From the NCBI RefSeq assembly GCF_002198675.1, contig NZ_MWLL01000129.1, positions 1 to 42,999 of the forward strand: DNA of 42,999 bases, in the 5' to 3' direction. Positions 21,587 through 30,663 of the stretch are shown here, piece after piece. The number at the start of each line of letters is the position of its first letter. The stretch's first letter is position 1. Both the position numbers and the translations under genes were made by a program. The stretch comes from Kineosporia sp. R_H_3 (GTDB taxonomy: Bacteria; Actinomycetota; Actinomycetes; Actinomycetales; Kineosporiaceae). The notes below the pieces were generated by a model, which worked only from the letters and a program-made list of their open reading frames with translations, was not told the origin of the DNA and did no database searches.

Positions 21587-22777
21587 GTGAGCAAGCGCCT
21601 CTTCACCTCGGAGTCGGTCACCGAGGGCCACCCGGACAAGATCTGCGACCAGATCAGCGACGGCATCCTCGACGCGCTGCTCACGCAGGACCCGAAGAGC
21701 CGGGTCGCCGTCGAGACGATGGTGACGACCGGTCTCGTGCACGTCGCCGGCGAGGTGACCACCGCCGGGTACGCCGAGATCCCCGCGATCGTCCGGCAGA
21801 CGATCCTCGACATCGGGTACGACTCCTCGACGAAGGGCTTCGACGGCAGCACCTGCGGCGTCGAGGTCTCGATCGGGTCGCAGTCGCCCGACATCGCCCA
21901 GGGCGTCGACTCCGCCTACGAGGCGCGGGTCGAGGCCGGCGAGGACCCGCTCGACCTGCAGGGCGCGGGCGACCAGGGCCTCATGTTCGGGTACGCCTGC
22001 GACGACACGCCCGAGCTGATGCCGCTGCCGATCTGGCTCGCGCACCGGCTGGCGCAGCGGCTGTCCGAGGTGCGCAAGTCCGGCGAGGTCCCGTACCTTC
22101 GGCCGGACGGCAAGACCCAGGTCACCATCGCGTACGACGGCGACCGCGCCGTCGCGCTCGACACCGTCGTCGTGTCCTCGCAGCACGCGGGCGACATCTC
22201 GCTGGAGAACCTGCTCCAGCCCGACATCGCCGACAAGGTCGTCAAGCCCGTCCTCGACGAGGTCTCGATCGACTCCTCGAGCTACCGCCTGCTCGTGAAC
22301 CCGACCGGTCGGTTCGAGATCGGCGGCCCGATGGGCGACGCCGGGCTCACCGGGCGCAAGATCATCGTCGACACCTACGGCGGCATGGCCCGCCACGGCG
22401 GCGGCGCGTTCTCCGGCAAGGACCCGTCGAAGGTCGACCGCTCCGCCGCCTACGCGATGCGCTGGGTGGCGAAGAACGTCGTCGCCGCGGGCCTGGCCCG
22501 CCGCTGCGAGGTCCAGGTCGCCTACGCGATCGGCAAGGCGCACCCGGTCGGGCTGTACGTCGAGACCTTCGGCACCGAGACGGTGCCGCTCGAGCGGATC
22601 CAGAAGGCCATCGACGCGGTCTTCGACCTACGTCCGGCCGCGATCATCCGCGACCTCGACCTGCTGCGGCCGATCTACCAGCAGACCGCCGCCTACGGCC
22701 ACTTCGGCCGCGAGCTCCCCGACCTCACGTGGGAGCGGACCGACCGGGTCCAGGCGCTGCAGTCCGCCGTCGGCTGA
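21587..22777 (+). CDS. metK: S-adenosylmethionine synthetase
   Basis: It makes S-adenosylmethionine from methionine and ATP. The 396-residue protein has the three MetK domains, with [16 protein letters not shown] at the N-terminus, the [12 protein letters not shown] signature near residue 125, and [19 protein letters not shown] near 265. GTG 21587 is chosen because MetK proteins begin a few residues before LFTSESV and an ACAGGAG site precedes it; the frame to 21512 is non-coding leader. SAM made here would also feed the methyltransferase at 4257. Confidence 0.97.
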   Translation: MSKRLFTSESVTEGHPDKICDQISDGILDALLTQDPKSRVAVETMVTTGLVHVAGEVTTAGYAEIPAIVRQTILDIGYDSSTKGFDGSTCGVEVSIGSQSPDIAQGVDSAYEARVEAGEDPLDLQGAGDQGLMFGYACDDTPELMPLPIWLAHRLAQRLSEVRKSGEVPYLRPDGKTQVTIAYDGDRAVALDTVVVSSQHAGDISLENLLQPDIADKVVKPVLDEVSIDSSSYRLLVNPTGRFEIGGPMGDAGLTGRKIIVDTYGGMARHGGGAFSGKDPSKVDRSAAYAMRWVAKNVVAAGLARRCEVQVAYAIGKAHPVGLYVETFGTETVPLERIQKAIDAVFDLRPAAIIRDLDLLRPIYQQTAAYGHFGRELPDLTWERTDRVQALQSAVG

Positions 22778-22796
22778 CCGGCAGGCACCGCACCGG

Positions 22797-25013
22797 GTGA
22801 GCGAGGACGCCGCCGCACGGGACGACGCGCCCGCCGACCGGCCCGACGACCGGCCGGGCGAGCAGCTGAGCCTCATCCGGGCGGCGGTGCGGGCCCGGCC
22901 GCGGGCGAAGGCGGCCCCGCCGCCGGTCGCCGCCGAGCTGCCGGTCGCCCGGGTCGTCGTCGACGTGCCGCTGCCGCATCTCGACCGGGTCTTCGACTAC
23001 GCCGTGCCTGAGCCGCTGTCCGCAGCGGCCCGGCCCGGCACCCGGGTGCGGGTGCGGTTCGCCGGGCAGGACGTCGACGCGTACGTCGTCGAGCGCGCCG
23101 CGACGACGGACCACACCGGGGCGCTCACCCCGCTGCGCAGGGTCGTCTCCGCCGAGCCGGTGCTCACCCCCGAGGTGCTCGCGCTCTGCCGGGCGGTCGC
23201 CGACCGGTACGCCGGGAGCCTCGTCGACGTGCTGCGCCTGGCCGTCCCGCCGCGGCACGCCGCGGCGGAGAAGGCCGCGCCGGCGGCGCCCGACGAGCCG
23301 GCCGGGGCGGTTCCCGGACCGGTCGACGAGGGTCCCTGGCAGGACTACGTCGCGGGCCCGGCGTTCGTCGCCCGGCTCGCCGCGGGCGGCTCCCCGCGCG
23401 CGGTCTGGACGGCGCTGCCCGGCCCGGGGTGGACCCGCGCCGTCGCGACGGCGGTCGCCGCGACGGCCGCGTCCGGCCGGGGCAGCCTCGTCGTCGTCCC
23501 GGACCACCGCGACGCCGACGCGGTGGAGGTCGCGCTCGGCGAGGTGCTCGGCCCCGGCCGACACACCCGGATCGGTGCCGACCTCGGCCCGGCCGCCCGA
23601 TGGACGGCGTTCCTCGCGGCGCTGCGCGGCGGCGTCCGTGTCGTCGTCGGCACCCGGGCCGCGATGTTCGCCCCGGTCGCCGACCTAGGTCTCGTCGTCC
23701 TCTGGGACGACGGCGACGACTCCCACGCCGAGCCGCACGCGCCGTACCCGCATGCCCGGGAGGTGCTCGTCCTGCGCGCCGAGCAGGCCGGTGCGGGGGC
23801 GCTGCTCGGCGGCTGGTCGCGGACGACGGAGACCGCGCTGCTCCTCGCCGACGGCTGGGCGCGCCCCGTCGAGGCGTCGCGCGCCGTGGTCCGGGCGAGG
23901 TGGCCGCGGGTCGTCCTCGCCGACGAGGCCGCCCGGCCCGACGAGGCCGCGGCCCGGGCCGCCCGGATGCCCGCACCGGCCTGGCGGGCCGTCCAGGAGG
24001 GGCTGCGCCGGGGGAGCGTGCTCGTCCAGGTGCCGCTCGTCGGGTACGTGCCACGGGTCGCGTGCCAGACGTGCCGGCGTCCGGCGCTCTGCGCGCACTG
24101 CCACGGTCCGCTGCGGCTGCCGCACGCCGCGCCCGGGCTCGTCGCGGCGGCCCCCGAGTGCACCTGGTGCGGCCGCCCGGCCGTCGCGTGGCAGTGCCCG
24201 CACTGCAGCGGCCGGGCGCTGCGGGCGAGCCGGATCGGCGTGGACCGTACCGCCGAGGAGCTCGGCCGGGCCTTCCCCGGCGCGAAGGTCGTCGTCTCCC
24301 GGCCGACCCGGACGCTGCCCGCCGTGCCGCCGTCCGGGGCGATCGTCCTCGCGACACCCGGCATCGAACCGGGCGCGCCCGGCGGCTACGCCGCGGCCGT
24401 GCTCCTCGACGGCGACACGCTCCTGGCCCGGCCGGACCTGCGCGCCGGCGAGGAGGCGCTGCGCCGCTGGCGGGCCGCGGCGGCGCTCGTGCGGCCCGGG
24501 GGCGAGGGCGGCCTCGTCGTCGTCGTCGCGGATCCGGCGGCCGCGGCGGTCGAGGCGTTCCTCCGGGGCGACCCCGCGCACTTCGCCGCGCGCGAGCTCG
24601 AGGAGCGGGCGGGGCTGCGGCTGCCGCCCGCGGTCACGGCGGCGACGCTCGACGGGCCCGCGGCCGCGGTGGCCTCGCTGCTCGCGGTGGCGACCCTGCC
24701 CGACGGGGCGGAGACGCTGGGGCCCGTCCCGCACGAGGCGCGGACCCGGGCGCCCGCGGCGCCGGCCCGCGCCCGGCCGGCCCCGGGCAAGCAGCCCGTC
24801 GGTGCGCACCGGGCACCGCCCGCGCGGGCCACCGCCACGGTCGCGCCGCCGACGCTCGACGGCGGCGAGGAGCACGTCCGCCTCATCGTCCGGGCGCCGC
24901 GCGCCGCCCGGGCCGAGCTCGCGCGGACCCTCCACGCCGCGGCCGCGGTGCGCAGCGCCCGCCGTGAGCCGGGCGCCGTCCGGGTCAGGCTCGACCCGGA
25001 CGACCTGGGCTGA
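22797..25013 (+). CDS. priA: Primosomal protein N' (PriA), helicase motifs lost
   Basis: PriA reloads the replisome at stalled forks. The 738-residue protein has the N-terminal 3' DNA-binding domain (PLPHLDRVFDYAVPE, about 58-72) and all eight zinc cysteines in four pairs (C423/C426, C432/C435, C455/C458, C467/C470). The helicase motifs are not intact: the Walker A region reads WTALPGPGW instead of a GxxGSGKT loop, and the DEGH box is WDDGDD (303-308). This degeneration is known for actinobacterial PriA and suggests a structural loader without ATP-driven unwinding. The last 29 nt overlap the convergent DUF4395 gene. Confidence 0.93.
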   Translation: MSEDAAARDDAPADRPDDRPGEQLSLIRAAVRARPRAKAAPPPVAAELPVARVVVDVPLPHLDRVFDYAVPEPLSAAARPGTRVRVRFAGQDVDAYVVERAATTDHTGALTPLRRVVSAEPVLTPEVLALCRAVADRYAGSLVDVLRLAVPPRHAAAEKAAPAAPDEPAGAVPGPVDEGPWQDYVAGPAFVARLAAGGSPRAVWTALPGPGWTRAVATAVAATAASGRGSLVVVPDHRDADAVEVALGEVLGPGRHTRIGADLGPAARWTAFLAALRGGVRVVVGTRAAMFAPVADLGLVVLWDDGDDSHAEPHAPYPHAREVLVLRAEQAGAGALLGGWSRTTETALLLADGWARPVEASRAVVRARWPRVVLADEAARPDEAAARAARMPAPAWRAVQEGLRRGSVLVQVPLVGYVPRVACQTCRRPALCAHCHGPLRLPHAAPGLVAAAPECTWCGRPAVAWQCPHCSGRALRASRIGVDRTAEELGRAFPGAKVVVSRPTRTLPAVPPSGAIVLATPGIEPGAPGGYAAAVLLDGDTLLARPDLRAGEEALRRWRAAAALVRPGGEGGLVVVVADPAAAAVEAFLRGDPAHFAARELEERAGLRLPPAVTAATLDGPAAAVASLLAVATLPDGAETLGPVPHEARTRAPAAPARARPAPGKQPVGAHRAPPARATATVAPPTLDGGEEHVRLIVRAPRAARAELARTLHAAAAVRSARREPGAVRVRLDPDDLG

Positions 25014-25512
25014 CGTCGCACGCGCCGTCGGCGCAGACGAGGGCCGGGTCCGGGGTGACGATCCCTCGGGCCACGAGGACGCGGTGCACCTGGCACCCCA
25101 GGCAGACCCCGAGCACGGCCTCGAGCCACATGAGCGTGAGGCAGAGCAGGCAGACGCTGCGCGGGAGCCAGCCCGTGACGCCGGCGTTCGTGATCCCCGT
25201 CATGGCGACCGACATGCCCAGCCCGAGCGACCAGGCGAACCGCTTGGGGCGCAACGACACCGGCTCCGGCGGCAGTCCCCGGACCAGCAGCCCGGCGACC
25301 GCGCCGACCGGGGACCGGTGCGGTCCGGCAGTGACGCGCAGCGCGAAGTCGACCGCGAAGAAGGCCGTGACGAGCCGCAGCGGCACGTAGTCCTGCGCGA
25401 GGAGGGCCTCGGAGAAGGCGACGGCACCGAGCACCAGCGTGAGGCCGGCGGCGGCGCGGACGGCCCGCTCGTCGACGAGGGCCGGTGGGCTGACGGTGAG
25501 GGTCGGTTGCAT
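24985..25512 (-). CDS. DUF4395 membrane protein
   Basis: The 175-residue protein has about four membrane segments and the DUF4395 pattern: a conserved N-terminal VDERAVRAAAG, KRFAWSLGLG in the middle, and cysteine-rich CLLCLTLMWLEAVLGVCLGCQV near the C-terminus. The function of the family is unknown; the paired cysteines suggest redox or metal chemistry in the membrane. ATG 25512 is chosen, with GTG 25527 as an alternative. It begins 45 nt after the ABC exporter on the same strand, so it may be co-transcribed with it. It converges on priA. Confidence 0.85.
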   Translation of the reverse strand: MQPTLTVSPPALVDERAVRAAAGLTLVLGAVAFSEALLAQDYVPLRLVTAFFAVDFALRVTAGPHRSPVGAVAGLLVRGLPPEPVSLRPKRFAWSLGLGMSVAMTGITNAGVTGWLPRSVCLLCLTLMWLEAVLGVCLGCQVHRVLVARGIVTPDPALVCADGACDVSPGRPGRA

Positions 25513-25557
25513 GGGTGCAGGGGACACCGGTCACGTCAGCACGGCGTCAGAGCGGGC

Positions 25558-28500
25558 TCAGCCCGCGAGGTGCGACCAGCGGCCCTCGAGCTCGGACCAG
25601 GTGCCCTGGTCGACGGCCCGGCCGCCCTGGAGGACGACGACGCGGTCGGCCCGGACGAGCGCCGCGCGCTTGGACGTCGACCCGACGACGGTCACGCCGT
25701 GGTCGCGCAGCGCCTGCCACAGGGCCAGCTCGGTCTGCACGTCGAGCGCGGACGACACGTCGTCCGCGACGAGCAGCTCCGTCTGCGGTGCGAGCGCGCG
25801 GGCCAGGGCGAGCCGCTGGAGCTGGCCGCCGGAGAGCCGGGTGCCCTTGTGACCGATGACGAGCCCGAGGCCGCCGCCCGCCGCCGCGAGGTCGTGGTCG
25901 AGCTGGGCCGTCGAGACGGCGTCCACCGGGTCGACCTCGTGCCCGAGCCGGATGTTGTCCGCGACCGTGCCGGAGAGCACCCGGGGGAGCTGGGCGACGT
26001 AGCCGACCTGGTTCGGCCGCAGGAACGCCTCCGGGTCGACGACGGGGTCGCCGTTCCACCGCAGGTCGCCCACGTGGTGGACGATGCCCGCGAGCGCGCG
26101 CAGCAGCGAGGACTTGCCCGACCCGACCGGCCCGACGACGAGCACGAGCTCGCCGCGGCGGACCGTGAGGTCGAGCCCGCGGACGCCGACCGTGCCGTCC
26201 TCGTGGACCGCGCCGAACCCGACGAGGTCGAGCCGGCGCAGCGGGCGGCGCGGCGCCGGCACCGGGGCGGGCGCCGTGCCGGCCGAGATGTCGACGCCCG
26301 GCACGGCGGCCGAGTACTGCGCGACCCCGGCCATGGCGACCGTCCGCCGGGTCCACACCCGGGCCGAGGGCATCGAGGACACGAGCGAGGCCGTCGTCCA
26401 TGCGAACCAGTTCGCCGCGGCGAGCGTCGACACCGCGACGAGGGTCGCGGCCGCCGACAGGTCGCCGGCGAGGTAGAGCGCCCAGGCCCCGATGGGCAGC
26501 AGGCCGCTCGTCGCGGACGGCGTCGAGCGGGCCCACACCTGGGTCGCGATCTCGCGGCGCTGCCGCTCGCTGCGGTCGGCGTCGAGCCGGGCCAGGTGGT
26601 CGAGCACGGGGCCGGTCGCGCCGGCGAGCTTGACGGTCCGGGCCGCGGAGAGCGTCGAGACGAGCGCGGTCGCGAAGGCGGCGCGCGCCGCGACGGTCCG
26701 GCGCGCGGAGCGGGCGAGCCGGGGCCCGAACGCCGTCGCGGCCAGGCCGGAGACGGCCATCGTGCCGAGGAAGAACATCGCCGGGACGGGCGTGCCCGCG
26801 ACGACGGTCATGGCGACGGCCGCGGCCAGCGCGATGCCGGTGTCGATGACGTTGTCGCCGAGCATGACGACGCGCTCGGTGTCGCCGGCCTGGGCGACGA
26901 CCTCGGCCGGGGTGTGCGCGCTGACCCGGCGCGGCCCGGTCTGGCCCTGGACGAGCCGCAGTCCGATCCGGAGCATCTGCCGCACCCACCACTCGGGGAA
27001 CCAGCGGTTCGTCAGCCAGGGCGTCGGGGAGAGCAGCACGAGCGCTGTGACGATCCCGGCGGCCGGCCAGAAGACGCTCCCGGTGCCGTCGACGATGCCC
27101 GCCCAGAGCACGGGCAGCACCGAGCCGTCGAGGCCGACGACGACCATGACGGTCCAGACGCCGACGGACGCGAGGCCGTACCGCTTGTCGTTGAGCACGA
27201 GCCGGACGATCTCGCGCAGCGTCCGGGCGGGCGGCGGGTCCGGCAGCGGCGGCGGCTCGGCCTTGGCCGTCGGGCGCGGCAGCGGGACGGCGCCGGTCCG
27301 GGGCTCGCGGACGGCGAGCGCGGTGCCGCCGCCGGACGGCGCCGCACCGGTGCCGGGGCTCCCGGGCGGGTCGAGGGGGTCCGCGCCGCCGCCGACGAGC
27401 AGCGGGTCGGCCGGGGCGTCGTCCTCGTCGTCGAGCCGGCCGGCCGCGAGGAGCTCGGCGAAGCGCCGCGAGCGGGCGAGCGCCGTTGCCTCGAGCACCT
27501 TGCCGTCGCCGAGGACGACGACGTCGTCGCAGTGCGCGACGGTGGAGAGCCGGTGCGCGATGAGGATGCCGATCCGCCCCGCGAGCAGCCGCTCGGTCGC
27601 CTGCTGGACGCGTGCCTCGGTCGCCGGGTCGAGCCGCGCCGTCGCCTCGTCGAGGACGACGACGTAGGGGTCGCGGACGAGGATCCGGGCGAACGCGACG
27701 AGCTGCTCCTGCCCGGCGGACAGCACGTGGCCGCCGTCCCCGAGCCGGGTCGCGAGCCCGTCGGGCAGCTCGGCGACCCAGGCGTCGAGCCCGAGCTCGG
27801 ACAGCGCCGCCCCGGCCCGGTCGAGCAGGGCGGGGTCGAAGAGCGCGACGTTCTCGGCGAGCGTGCCGGCGAGGATCTCGGTGCGCTGCGGGACGAGCGC
27901 GACCCAGCGGCGCAGCAGCTCGACGTCGAGGTCGACGAGGTCGTGGCCGCCGAGCAGCACGGTGCCGCGCGGGACGTCGACCGCGCGGGTGAGGACCTTG
28001 GCGAGCGTCGACTTGCCCGAGCCGGTGCGCCCGACGAGGGCGTAGGAGCGGCCTCGGGCGAAGTGCAGGCTGACGTCGTCGAGCACGGGGCCGCGGGCGG
28101 ACTCCCCGGCGGCGTACCGGAAGGTGAGGTGCCGGACCTCGAGGTCGCCCTCGACCGGCGGCCGGCCGCCGACCGGCTCCTGCTCGGAGCCGGCGAGCTG
28201 CTGGATCCGGCTCCAGGCGCCGAGCGTGCTCTGCAGGTCGGGGAGCATCCGGGTGACGTGCTCGACGGTGACGCCGAACGAGACGGCGAGCAGCCACACC
28301 GAGGTGAGCTGGGCGCCGTCCACGCGGCCGGCCGCGAAGGCCCAGGCGCCGCCGACGACGAGCCCGGCGATGGCGAGCCGGGACGCCACCGAGGCGATCG
28401 TCGTGACGTGCGCCGAGAGCCGCCAGACGGTGCGGCCGCGGGAGAGCACCTCGCTCGCGCGGCGCGCGTAGAGGCGCAGGACGTAGGGCTGGGCGAGCGT

Positions 28501-29097
28501 CGTGCGGACGTCGTCCTGGCCGTGGATGCCCTCCTCCATGACGGCGGCGACGTCGGACCAGGCCTCCTCCTCGGACATCCGGGCCGGGGCGATCGCGCCG
28601 ATCCGGCGGCGCAGCGCGAGCGAGAGCCCGGCGACGAGCAGGAGCATCGTCACCCCGGCCGGCCACCAGACGACCGTCGCGGCGACGACGGACAGCACGG
28701 CGCCGGTCACCGACTGGGCGAGCCGGACGCCGGAGCCGCGCAGCTCGGAGCCGACCTGGTAGACGTCGCCGTCGATCCGGTCGAGGAGCTCGCCGACCGG
28801 GGTCGCGTCGAGCGCCGGCATCGGCTGCAGGAGCGCGACGCGGCAGAGCCGGCGCCGGACGTCGGCCGACCAGTCGGCGGTGAGCGCCGCTGCGACGAGG
28901 CCGACGAGCACCTGGCCCGCGACCTTGAGCACGAGCGCGCCCGCGAGGACGAGGAAGAGCACCGTGGACCGGTCGACGAGGACCGGACCGGCGAGGGCCG
29001 CACCGGCCGCCTCCCCGATCGCGCCGAGGACGATCAGGCAGGCGATCGCCGCGGTCGAGCGCGGCGAGGTGGCCCACAGATCGCGCAGGAGGCGCAC
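25558..29097 (-). CDS. Single-chain asymmetric ABC exporter (TMD-NBD-TMD-NBD)
   Basis: The 1179-residue protein fuses two ABC half-exporters: TMD1 (about 15-290), NBD1 (about 315-550), a Pro-rich linker (555-625), TMD2 (635-930) and NBD2 (950-1179). NBD1 has Walker A GRTGSGKST (356-364), the catalytic Glu484 in VVVLDEA and His515, but its signature is LSAGQ. NBD2 has a normal LSGGQ (1088-1092) but Asp1113 replaces the catalytic Glu (LLVADD) and Ser/Thr stands at the switch His (about 1140). One ATP site would therefore be competent and the other degenerate, as in heterodimeric exporters. The GTG start follows AAAGGA by 6 nt. The substrate is unknown. Confidence 0.92.
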   Translation of the reverse strand: MRLLRDLWATSPRSTAAIACLIVLGAIGEAAGAALAGPVLVDRSTVLFLVLAGALVLKVAGQVLVGLVAAALTADWSADVRRRLCRVALLQPMPALDATPVGELLDRIDGDVYQVGSELRGSGVRLAQSVTGAVLSVVAATVVWWPAGVTMLLLVAGLSLALRRRIGAIAPARMSEEEAWSDVAAVMEEGIHGQDDVRTTLAQPYVLRLYARRASEVLSRGRTVWRLSAHVTTIASVASRLAIAGLVVGGAWAFAAGRVDGAQLTSVWLLAVSFGVTVEHVTRMLPDLQSTLGAWSRIQQLAGSEQEPVGGRPPVEGDLEVRHLTFRYAAGESARGPVLDDVSLHFARGRSYALVGRTGSGKSTLAKVLTRAVDVPRGTVLLGGHDLVDLDVELLRRWVALVPQRTEILAGTLAENVALFDPALLDRAGAALSELGLDAWVAELPDGLATRLGDGGHVLSAGQEQLVAFARILVRDPYVVVLDEATARLDPATEARVQQATERLLAGRIGILIAHRLSTVAHCDDVVVLGDGKVLEATALARSRRFAELLAAGRLDDEDDAPADPLLVGGGADPLDPPGSPGTGAAPSGGGTALAVREPRTGAVPLPRPTAKAEPPPLPDPPPARTLREIVRLVLNDKRYGLASVGVWTVMVVVGLDGSVLPVLWAGIVDGTGSVFWPAAGIVTALVLLSPTPWLTNRWFPEWWVRQMLRIGLRLVQGQTGPRRVSAHTPAEVVAQAGDTERVVMLGDNVIDTGIALAAAVAMTVVAGTPVPAMFFLGTMAVSGLAATAFGPRLARSARRTVAARAAFATALVSTLSAARTVKLAGATGPVLDHLARLDADRSERQRREIATQVWARSTPSATSGLLPIGAWALYLAGDLSAAATLVAVSTLAAANWFAWTTASLVSSMPSARVWTRRTVAMAGVAQYSAAVPGVDISAGTAPAPVPAPRRPLRRLDLVGFGAVHEDGTVGVRGLDLTVRRGELVLVVGPVGSGKSSLLRALAGIVHHVGDLRWNGDPVVDPEAFLRPNQVGYVAQLPRVLSGTVADNIRLGHEVDPVDAVSTAQLDHDLAAAGGGLGLVIGHKGTRLSGGQLQRLALARALAPQTELLVADDVSSALDVQTELALWQALRDHGVTVVGSTSKRAALVRADRVVVLQGGRAVDQGTWSELEGRWSHLAG

Positions 29098-29223
29098 GTG
29101 GGGTCCTTTCGGGTCGTGGGGGTCCGCTGCGACGCAGACACCTCAACGCTCCCGCCGGGACCATGATCGGCTCAACTCGTTTTCGGTGCCGCGCGAGGCC
29201 GACGACCAGTCTCCACCACGGGC

Positions 29224-29242
29224 CCGCCGGTGCGGACGGCGG
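29224..29242 (-). terminator. Hairpin after the lipoprotein gene
   Basis: CCGCCG (29224-29229) and CGGCGG (29237-29242) form a perfect 6-bp stem immediately beyond the lipoprotein stop on the minus strand. It is a plausible terminator separating that gene from the ABC exporter 145 nt further on; no T-run follows. Confidence 0.4.
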
Positions 29243-30127
29243 TCAGCAGGCGTTGAGCTCGACCCGCCAGCCCGTGCCCTGCCGGTACCGGGCGGTGAAG
29301 GCGATGCCGCCGAGCTCGTCGATCGTGCTCGCGGGCCCGACCCGGCCGTCGAACGTCACGTCGTCCCAGCCCGGCACCTCGCCCCAGACGACCCGCAGCG
29401 ACGGACCCGGGCGCGGCGCGTACCCGCCGCACGTGTCGCACCCGCCGTTGGCGATGTCCACGTAGGCGGCGCGGATCGCGACGTCCGCGGCGGCCCGCGA
29501 CGACGGGGCCCGGACGACGAAGGCAGGGGTCCGGGCCGCGAGCCGCCGAGCGGCCGCCAGGTCGGCGGCGAAGTTGGCCGCCGGGGTGGCCCCGTTCCTC
29601 AGGCACCCGAGGATGTCCCGGGCCTCTTCGGAGGTCCGGGGCAGCGGGCCGTTGCCGGAGTATTCGGTGAAGCGGACGAGGGAGCTCCGCCGGGAGACGA
29701 GGTTGGCGTACAGGCCCAGCGCAGACCGCTGCAACTCGACGGGGGTCCCCGCCGGGATCGCCCGCGCGACGTCGGTGACGTCGAGGCGGGTCACCGCGCG
29801 GTCCGCAGCGGCCGACGGGTCGATGACGTCCGTGCCGATGTCCTGGTTGACGCGCCGGGCCACGGCCCGCACCCGGGCGTCGGCCGCGACGACGACCCGG
29901 AAGAACCGGGCCAGCTGCGCGGAGGCGCCGGGTGTCGCGGTCGTCGCGGCGGTGGTCGGCCCGGCGTCCGGAGGTGTGGTCGGAGGTGTGGTCGGAGCGG
30001 TGCTGGTCGTGCCGCCGAACGAGCCGGTGGCCGACGTGTCCGGGCCCGCCGGCCCGGAGCCGGTCCCGCACGCAGCGACGACGAGGACCGCGCAGACCGC
30101 GGCCGTCGTCCGGAACGTCCGTCTCAT
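29243..30127 (-). CDS. Uncharacterised lipoprotein
   Basis: The 294-residue protein begins with a basic segment, a hydrophobic stretch and the lipobox VAAC with Cys20, so it is a likely lipid-anchored surface protein. A Thr/Pro/Gly-rich linker (about 22-68) is followed by a globular domain with a single Cys near the middle, a CDTC pair near 235 and a Cys as the last residue. I recognise no family. ATG 30127 is chosen because the signal peptide starts there. It is on the same strand as the ABC exporter, with a possible terminator between them. Confidence 0.8.
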   Translation of the reverse strand: MRRTFRTTAAVCAVLVVAACGTGSGPAGPDTSATGSFGGTTSTAPTTPPTTPPDAGPTTAATTATPGASAQLARFFRVVVAADARVRAVARRVNQDIGTDVIDPSAAADRAVTRLDVTDVARAIPAGTPVELQRSALGLYANLVSRRSSLVRFTEYSGNGPLPRTSEEARDILGCLRNGATPAANFAADLAAARRLAARTPAFVVRAPSSRAAADVAIRAAYVDIANGGCDTCGGYAPRPGPSLRVVWGEVPGWDDVTFDGRVGPASTIDELGGIAFTARYRQGTGWRVELNAC

Positions 30128-30279
30128 GACGCACCCCCGCGGGGAGCAGCCCGGGACGGGCCGACGCGACACCGTCCGCTGCCGCCTCGTCCCTCCAGAC
30201 CATCACCCGGGCCGCGTCGCGGCCAGGGGCGAAGGCCACCGGCGGCCCGGTCCCGGGGGCGGTCCTGCGTCGCGCGGCC

Positions 30280-30285
30280 TACGGT
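30280..30285 (+). promoter_or_regulatory. Candidate leaderless -10 of the CxxC protein gene
   Basis: TACGGT lies exactly 6 nt before ATG 30292, with no Shine-Dalgarno between them. It is the same hexamer and spacing as at the methyltransferase gene. The -35 region is all GC. Confidence 0.45.
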
Positions 30286-30291
30286 GCGGGG

Positions 30292-30663
30292 ATGACTGTC
30301 GTCGAGGTCGTCGGGGTCTACGACGCCGACCACACCCTGCGGGGCGAGGTCGCCTACGTCGTCGGCAAGCTCCTCGGGCGGCGGCACTGCGCCCTGTGCG
30401 ACGTCACGCACTCGCCGGTGCGGCGCAAGCGGGAGTGGGACGCGCTCGTCGCGGGGTCCGCCGTCCCGGTGCGCGCCGTGCACCGGGACGAGCGCGACGC
30501 CGCCCTCGTCGCCGCCACGCCCGTGCTGCCCGTCGTCGTCGGCCGGCTGGACGCGGGCGGCTGGGTGACGCTGCTCGACGCGGACGCCCTCGAGGCCGCG
30601 GGCGGCAGCGTCGAGCGGTTCGGCGCGCTGCTCCGCGCCGCGCTGGCGGAGGTCGGCGCGTGA
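30292..30663 (+). CDS. Small conserved-looking CxxC protein of unknown function
   Basis: The 123-residue protein starts with VEVVGVYDADHTLRGEVAY, followed by a basic segment with Cys33-A-L-Cys36 in RRHCALCDVTH. The C-terminal half is hydrophobic and acidic (PVLPVVVGRLDAG, then a helix). The CxxC preceded by basic residues could bind zinc or serve in thiol redox; it does not have a thioredoxin fold signature that I can see. I do not recognise the family. It is tightly followed by a P-loop gene (TGATG overlap), so the two proteins probably act together. Confidence 0.75.
   Translation: MTVVEVVGVYDADHTLRGEVAYVVGKLLGRRHCALCDVTHSPVRRKREWDALVAGSAVPVRAVHRDERDAALVAATPVLPVVVGRLDAGGWVTLLDADALEAAGGSVERFGALLRAALAEVGA

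Noticed and set aside
22797-25013. priA as a decaying pseudogene because its ATPase motifs are missing
   Set aside because: The frame is intact, the zinc cysteines are complete, and loss of these motifs is a known trait of actinobacterial PriA.
23752-29166. A plus-strand open frame of 1804 codons covering priA and the ABC exporter gene
   Set aside because: It is antisense to the clear ABC exporter and out of frame with priA; its composition is dominated by Arg, Gly and Asp as expected from a GC-rich shadow frame.
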